DNA of 32,039 nt from an uncultured Acidimicrobiaceae bacterium (GTDB taxonomy: Bacteria; Actinomycetota; Acidimicrobiia; Spongiisociales; UBA5794). The position numbers were made by a program, and so were the translations under genes. Numbering within the stretch: position 1 is the stretch's first letter; every line of letters begins with the position of its first letter. Below are positions 29,345 through 32,039 of this stretch, one piece after another. The notes under the pieces are model-generated. The model was not told the DNA's origin, did no database searches, and worked only from the letters and a program-made list of their open reading frames with translations. The stretch covers positions 1-32,039 of the forward strand of contig CAMYIJ010000032.1 of NCBI GenBank assembly GCA_947258375.1, given 5' to 3'.

Positions 29345-29920
29345 TCATGACTGCCGGCCCAGCGTCTGCAGCGCCTGCCGCAATAACGCTTCGACCTCTT
29401 CGCCGTCGGGAAGCTCGGCCAGAGCCACCCGGATCTCGTCACCCTGGTAGCCGAGCCCCTCAAGGGCCGAACGCACCTCGGCGAGTGGCGAGTGGGAGGG
29501 AGCCAGTTCCGTATCGGGGAGCTCCAGTTTGGGCCGCAGTTCGAGCAGCAGTTTCTGCGCCGAACGTTTCCCGATCCCTGGCACCGCGGTCAACGCGGCG
29601 GCATCGTCGGTGAGAACGGCTCGTCGCAGGTCGTCGGGGGTCATGGTCCCGAGAATCGCCAGGGCTACCTTGGGACCGACTCCCGATATGCCGAGCAGGA
29701 GCCGGAAGAGATCGCGCTGATCCTCGCTGGCAAATCCGAAGAGGGCCATCGCATCTTCCCGCACGTGGAGGTGGGTGTGGAGCACCGCGTCATCGCCGAT
29801 TCCGGGCAGCTCGACGAGGGCCCGCGGCGGGACCGCCATCTCGTAGCCGACTCCTGCGACATCCAGCAGCACCCCATCGGGGCTCTTCTCGGCGACGACT
29901 CCGCGCAGCCTGCCAATCAT
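29345..29920 (-). CDS. ruvA: Holliday junction DNA-binding protein RuvA
   Basis: RuvA tetramers hold the four-way junction and load RuvB. The 191-residue protein has the OB-fold domain I (about 1-65, starting MIGRLRG), the two helix-hairpin-helix motifs GISGVGPKVA (77-86) and VPGIGKRSA (113-121), and the flexible linker and domain III that contacts RuvB (about 145-188, ALEGLGYQGDEIRVAL). ATG 29920 overlaps the ruvC stop by four bases; the longer open frame to 29977 is a ruvC shadow. Order ruvC-ruvA-ruvB is standard. Confidence 0.96.
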   Translation of the reverse strand: MIGRLRGVVAEKSPDGVLLDVAGVGYEMAVPPRALVELPGIGDDAVLHTHLHVREDAMALFGFASEDQRDLFRLLLGISGVGPKVALAILGTMTPDDLRRAVLTDDAAALTAVPGIGKRSAQKLLLELRPKLELPDTELAPSHSPLAEVRSALEGLGYQGDEIRVALAELPDGEEVEALLRQALQTLGRQS

Positions 29921-30423
29921 TGGGCAGCCTCGGCCGCATCGAGCCGCCATTGCAGCCCGGCAGCCTGCACGTGACACACGGCTATCGCCAGAGCGTCGGC
30001 CGCGTCGGCAGGTTGGGGGATCTTCTCGAGCCCGAGTCGCATCTGTATCACCTTCTGCACCTGATCCTTGTCGGCGGCACCGTAGCCCGTGAGCGCCATC
30101 TTGACGGCAGACGGCGTGTATTCCACGACGGGAATCCCGGCCTGGGCGACTGCCAGCAGAGCGACCCCCGATGCGCGAGCCACGCTGGTGGCCGTCATCC
30201 GATTGCGATTGACGAATACTTGCTCGATCGCTGCTGAGTCGATCGAATACTCGGCGATGATCGCGCCCAGATCCCGGTGCAGCTCCACGAGGCGATCGGC
30301 CAGCCGGGCGTCACGATCCGTGCGAATCACCCCGACCGCGACGGCATGAAGCCCACGTGGAGTCTTCTCCACGATCCCGTAGCCGGTGCGCGTCAAACCT
30401 GGGTCGATGCCTAGTACGAACAT
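29917..30423 (-). CDS. ruvC: Crossover junction endodeoxyribonuclease RuvC
   Basis: RuvC resolves Holliday junctions by paired nicks. All four catalytic acidic residues are visible in the 168-residue protein: D7 in GIDPGLTRTGYG, E67 in AIEQVF, and D140 and D143 in PADAADALAIA. Its start is ATG 30423 with GGAGGGAA close upstream. It follows yebC after 57 bases, the usual actinobacterial context. Confidence 0.96.
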   Translation of the reverse strand: MFVLGIDPGLTRTGYGIVEKTPRGLHAVAVGVIRTDRDARLADRLVELHRDLGAIIAEYSIDSAAIEQVFVNRNRMTATSVARASGVALLAVAQAGIPVVEYTPSAVKMALTGYGAADKDQVQKVIQMRLGLEKIPQPADAADALAIAVCHVQAAGLQWRLDAAEAAQ

Positions 30424-30480
30424 ATGTTCCCTCCACCCTACGCCGTTGCTGCGACCGTTCCAAGGACGCTGGGAAACCCG

Positions 30481-31218
30481 CTACATGATCTCGGCGAGCA
30501 CTTCGTCCGGGATGTCGAAGTTGGCGTACACCGCCTGCACGTCGTCGAGGTCTTCGAGCGCGTCGACGAGCCGCAGGACCTGCGAGGCATTCCCGGCTGC
30601 GACGGGGATCGACGTGGACGCGATCTGCGAGACCTCAGCTTGGTCGACGGTGATCTCGGCGTCTTCGAGGGCGGCGCGCACTGCCGCCAGGTCACCCGGA
30701 CTGCAAACGATCTCCCATTGGTCACCAGATTCCGTGACGTCCTCTGCTCCGGCATCGAGAGCCGTGAGCATCACCGTCTCCTCATCGCCCTCGGCGAGGA
30801 CGTGACCCTTCTGCTCGAAGAGGTAGCCGACCGAACCCGGCTCGCCCAGCGACCCGTTGTTGCGGCTGAACGCCGAACGCACATCCGAGGCTGCCCGATT
30901 GCGGTTGTCGGTGAGCACAAGGACGTACAGGGCAACTCCGCCGGGGGCGTAACCCTCGTAGTAGAACTCCTCGTACTCCACGCCCTCGAGCTCGCCGGCG
31001 CCGCGAGCGATCGCCCGCTCGATGTTGTCCTTGGGAACCGAGCTGTCCTTGGCCTTCTGTACGGCAGTGGCCAGCGTGGCATTGCCTGTGAGGTCACTTC
31101 CGCCGGCGCGGGCCGCCGCCTCGATCGCCCTGATCAGCTTGGCAAACAGCTTGCCGCGGGCGGCATCCTGCCGTCCCTTGCGATGCTTGATGTTCGCCCA
31201 CTTGGAATGTCCCGCCAT
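30481..31218 (-). CDS. yebC: YebC/PmpR family protein (transcriptional regulator / translation factor TACO1-like)
   Basis: A 245-residue YebC protein. The N-terminus MAGHSKWANIKHRKGRQDAARGKLFAKL is the family signature (first 28 residues), followed by GGSDLTGNATLATAVQKAK and NIERAIARGAGE, and a C-terminal domain ending VYANFDIPDEVLAEIM. The family was described as DNA-binding regulators; recent work links members to relieving ribosome stalling at proline tracts, as for mitochondrial TACO1. ATG 31218 has GAGGA about 5 bases upstream; nine extra codons upstream in the open frame are not conserved. It is first in the long minus-strand run, next to ruvC, which is its common neighbour. Confidence 0.95.
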   Translation of the reverse strand: MAGHSKWANIKHRKGRQDAARGKLFAKLIRAIEAAARAGGSDLTGNATLATAVQKAKDSSVPKDNIERAIARGAGELEGVEYEEFYYEGYAPGGVALYVLVLTDNRNRAASDVRSAFSRNNGSLGEPGSVGYLFEQKGHVLAEGDEETVMLTALDAGAEDVTESGDQWEIVCSPGDLAAVRAALEDAEITVDQAEVSQIASTSIPVAAGNASQVLRLVDALEDLDDVQAVYANFDIPDEVLAEIM

Positions 31219-31248
31219 TCGATCCTCTTCGACTCGGTAGCTCACACG

Positions 31249-31254
31249 ATTCTA
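31249..31254 (-). promoter_or_regulatory. Possible -10 element for the yebC-ruvCAB operon
   Basis: TAGAAT on the minus strand matches the sigma-A -10 consensus in five of six positions and lies about 30 bases upstream of the yebC ATG. No convincing -35 box is present at 16-18 bases. This is the beginning of the co-directional run, so a promoter is expected here. Confidence 0.35.
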
Positions 31255-31289
31255 CGGGGATGTCGCGTGGTTCGTATTCGCGATGGTCT

Positions 31290-31545
31290 TGCTGGCGAAG
31301 TGCGCGGGGAATAGCCTCGGCGGGCTGTCGGCGCGATTCGCTCGCCGCCCGCCGGGCGGGCTCGAATTGCTGGCGAAGGGAGCGGTGGCGGCGGGCTGTC
31401 GGCGCGATTCGCGCGATTTGGTCGCCGTGTGTCCGGCGGGCTCGAAATTGCTGGCGAAGGGGGCGGAGATTGCCTCGGCGGGCTGCCGGGACGATTCGGC
31501 CGCCGCTTGCCTGGCGGGTTCGTGTCTGCTGGCGAAGGGAGATGG
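31290..31545. repeat. Imperfect tandem repeat, unit 78-81 bases
   Basis: The core TGCTGGCGAAG occurs at 31290, 31368, 31449 and 31527, with spacings of 78, 81 and 78. Each complete unit has GATTCG, then a small GC hairpin (CGCC-loop-GGCG, loop sequence differing between units), then GGCGGGCTCG or a close variant, then the core with GGGAG or similar, then a spacer with CCTCGGCGGGCTG. The stem is retained while loops vary. The units are diverged (about 75-80% identical). Confidence 0.75.
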
Positions 31546-31570
31546 AGGCGGCGGGGGGCGGTCCTCTTGT

Positions 31571-31591
31571 GTCTCTCCCGGCAGGGGAGAC
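31571..31591. repeat. Hairpin (8 bp stem) in the repeat region
   Basis: GTCTCTCC (31571-31578) pairs with GGGGAGAC (31584-31591), with one G-T pair, around loop CGGCA. A TCTCCC-GGCAGGGGAGA motif of this kind is familiar from dispersed intergenic repeats in several phyla, but that is memory and not a search result. Confidence 0.5.
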
Positions 31592-31651
31592 GAGGGGAAT
31601 TTGGGTGAGGCCCCAACCCTGTATGTGCTGTGGTCTTGCCGAAAGCCAAAC

Positions 31652-31695
31652 GTCCCGAGCCGGGACCCGCCGGCGACGCAGTCGCCGAAGCGGGT
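31652..31695. repeat. Two adjoining GC hairpins in the repeat region
   Basis: GTCCCG (31652-31657) pairs with CGGGAC (31661-31666). Directly after, ACCCGCCGGCGAC (31665-31677) pairs with GTCGCCG (31681-31687) and GCGGGT (31690-31695) across a two-base AA bulge, a 13 bp stem with a 3-base loop. The two structures share bases 31665-31666 and could compete. Confidence 0.6.
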
Positions 31696-31716
31696 AGAGG
31701 GGACCTTCCTCCGGCG

Positions 31717-31766
31717 CGGTTCGGTCGCCGTCCGCCTGGCCGGCTCGAGTCTGCTGGCGAAGGGAG
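31717..31766. repeat. Distant copy of the intergenic repeat unit
   Basis: These 50 bases match 31492-31541 in about 42 of 50 positions, including the full TGCTGGCGAAGGGAG end. The offset is 225 bases. The intervening 175 bases hold unrelated hairpins, as if something had been inserted into, or replaced part of, the array. Confidence 0.75.
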
Positions 31767-31937
31767 CGGCGGGTCAGGTTTGGTCGGTTGTTTGGGGTGG
31801 CGGCGGGTCGGGTTCTCGTCGCTCCCGGGAGGGTCGGATCACGACTCGACAAGAATCCTCTGGATAACCCGAGATTTCTTTCTGTATCAGCCGTTTTCGG
31901 CCGGTTCCTGTCACACCCCGTTGGCATTATGGGAACC

Positions 31938-32039
31938 ATGTTGACCCTATCAACAGAAGCACAAGAGGTACTCGACGAGTACTCGTCGGTGGACTCTATG
32001 GAACAAGAACTAGTCCGCCTCGAAGGACTCGTATCGCGT
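31938..32039 (+). CDS. DUF222 family protein (probable HNH endonuclease), 3' end outside the window
   Basis: Only the first 34 codons are visible: MLTLSTEAQEVLDEYSSVDS followed by MEQELVRLEGLVSR. The VRLEGLV stretch resembles the opening of DUF222 domains, in which a helix of this kind precedes the alanine-rich core. Together with the HNH-bearing gene at 2-625 it suggests a DUF222-HNH protein, but the HNH part is not seen. The probable -10 CATTAT lies only 7 bases before the ATG, and no strong Shine-Dalgarno is present, so a leaderless mRNA is likely. Confidence 0.7.
   Translation, partial: MLTLSTEAQEVLDEYSSVDSMEQELVRLEGLVSR

Larger units (their letters stand above)
31219..31937. other. Divergent intergenic region with repeats and hairpins
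   Basis: The gap between yebC (minus) and the DUF222 gene (plus) has no gene that I can support. It contains at least three 78-81 base tandem units plus one distant copy, hairpins at 31571-31591, 31601-31616 and 31652-31695, and is very G-rich on the plus strand from 31290 to 31840. From about 31850 to the DUF222 start the base composition becomes AT-richer and promoter-like: TGTCACACC at 31909-31917 and CATTAT at 31925-31930, only 7 bases before the ATG, which suggests a leaderless transcript. Confidence 0.6.

Noticed and set aside
31290..31545. CRISPR array
   Set aside because: Units are diverged, the period is 78-81 bases with most of the unit (not just a 25-40 base repeat) similar, and there are no unique spacers or cas genes.
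31283..31867. 194-codon plus-strand open frame with repeated LLAKGA
   Set aside because: No ribosome binding site and no family resemblance; the sequence is a diverged repeat with conserved hairpins and is better explained as a structural repeat. Its constant reading phase is reported as a finding instead.

Overview
High-GC chromosomal DNA, most likely from an early-branching actinobacterium (Acidimicrobiia or a close relative; this placement is inference). About 25 genes run without interruption on the minus strand, with many stop/start overlaps. The order yebC-ruvC-ruvA-ruvB-queA-tgt-yajC-secD-secF-apt-rel ... MBL-aspS-rarA-hisS-alaS-ruvX-mltG-aroE is the familiar actinobacterial housekeeping order, also recognisable in Mycobacterium tuberculosis around yebC, ruvCAB, secDF, relA, hisS, alaS and aroE. 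DUF222/HNH (13E12-type) genes at both ends of the window also point to Actinomycetota.

Layout in the direction of transcription (high to low coordinates): a 0.7 kb divergent intergenic region with 78-81 bp tandem repeats and hairpins (31219-31937); yebC and the Holliday-junction genes ruvCAB; queuosine genes queA-tgt; the Sec accessory complex yajC-secD-secF; apt and a bifunctional (p)ppGpp synthetase/hydrolase; a structured 250 nt leader; three type IV pilin-like genes (pilV-, pilW- and pilX-like); a metallo-beta-lactamase hydrolase; aspS; rarA; a small membrane protein; hisS; alaS; ruvX; mltG; aroE; and the type IV pilus motor genes pilB-pilT-pilC. The plus strand carries only the two end genes: the 3' part of a DUF222-HNH gene (2-625) and the first 34 codons of another (31938-32039).

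The coherent accessory theme is a type IV pilus. The ATPases and platform protein (1.1-5.6 kb) and a minor-pilin operon (16.3-20.1 kb) are separated by a housekeeping block. No major pilin, prepilin peptidase, or pilM/N/O genes lie in the window. The pilin-like proteins are unusually large: one appears to carry Ig-like domains and one a cysteine-rich beta-type passenger, suggesting a decorated pilus tip or adhesin. PilT carries an extra N-terminal domain.

Other points worth attention are a HisRS with eukaryote/archaea-like motif 2, an AspRS with the residue associated with non-discriminating charging, a 14-threonine tract in SecD, a two-codon ORF sitting exactly between a Shine-Dalgarno and the pilV start, and the repeat array beside the downstream DUF222 gene. 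I saw no CRISPR array, tRNA, rRNA or insertion sequence.
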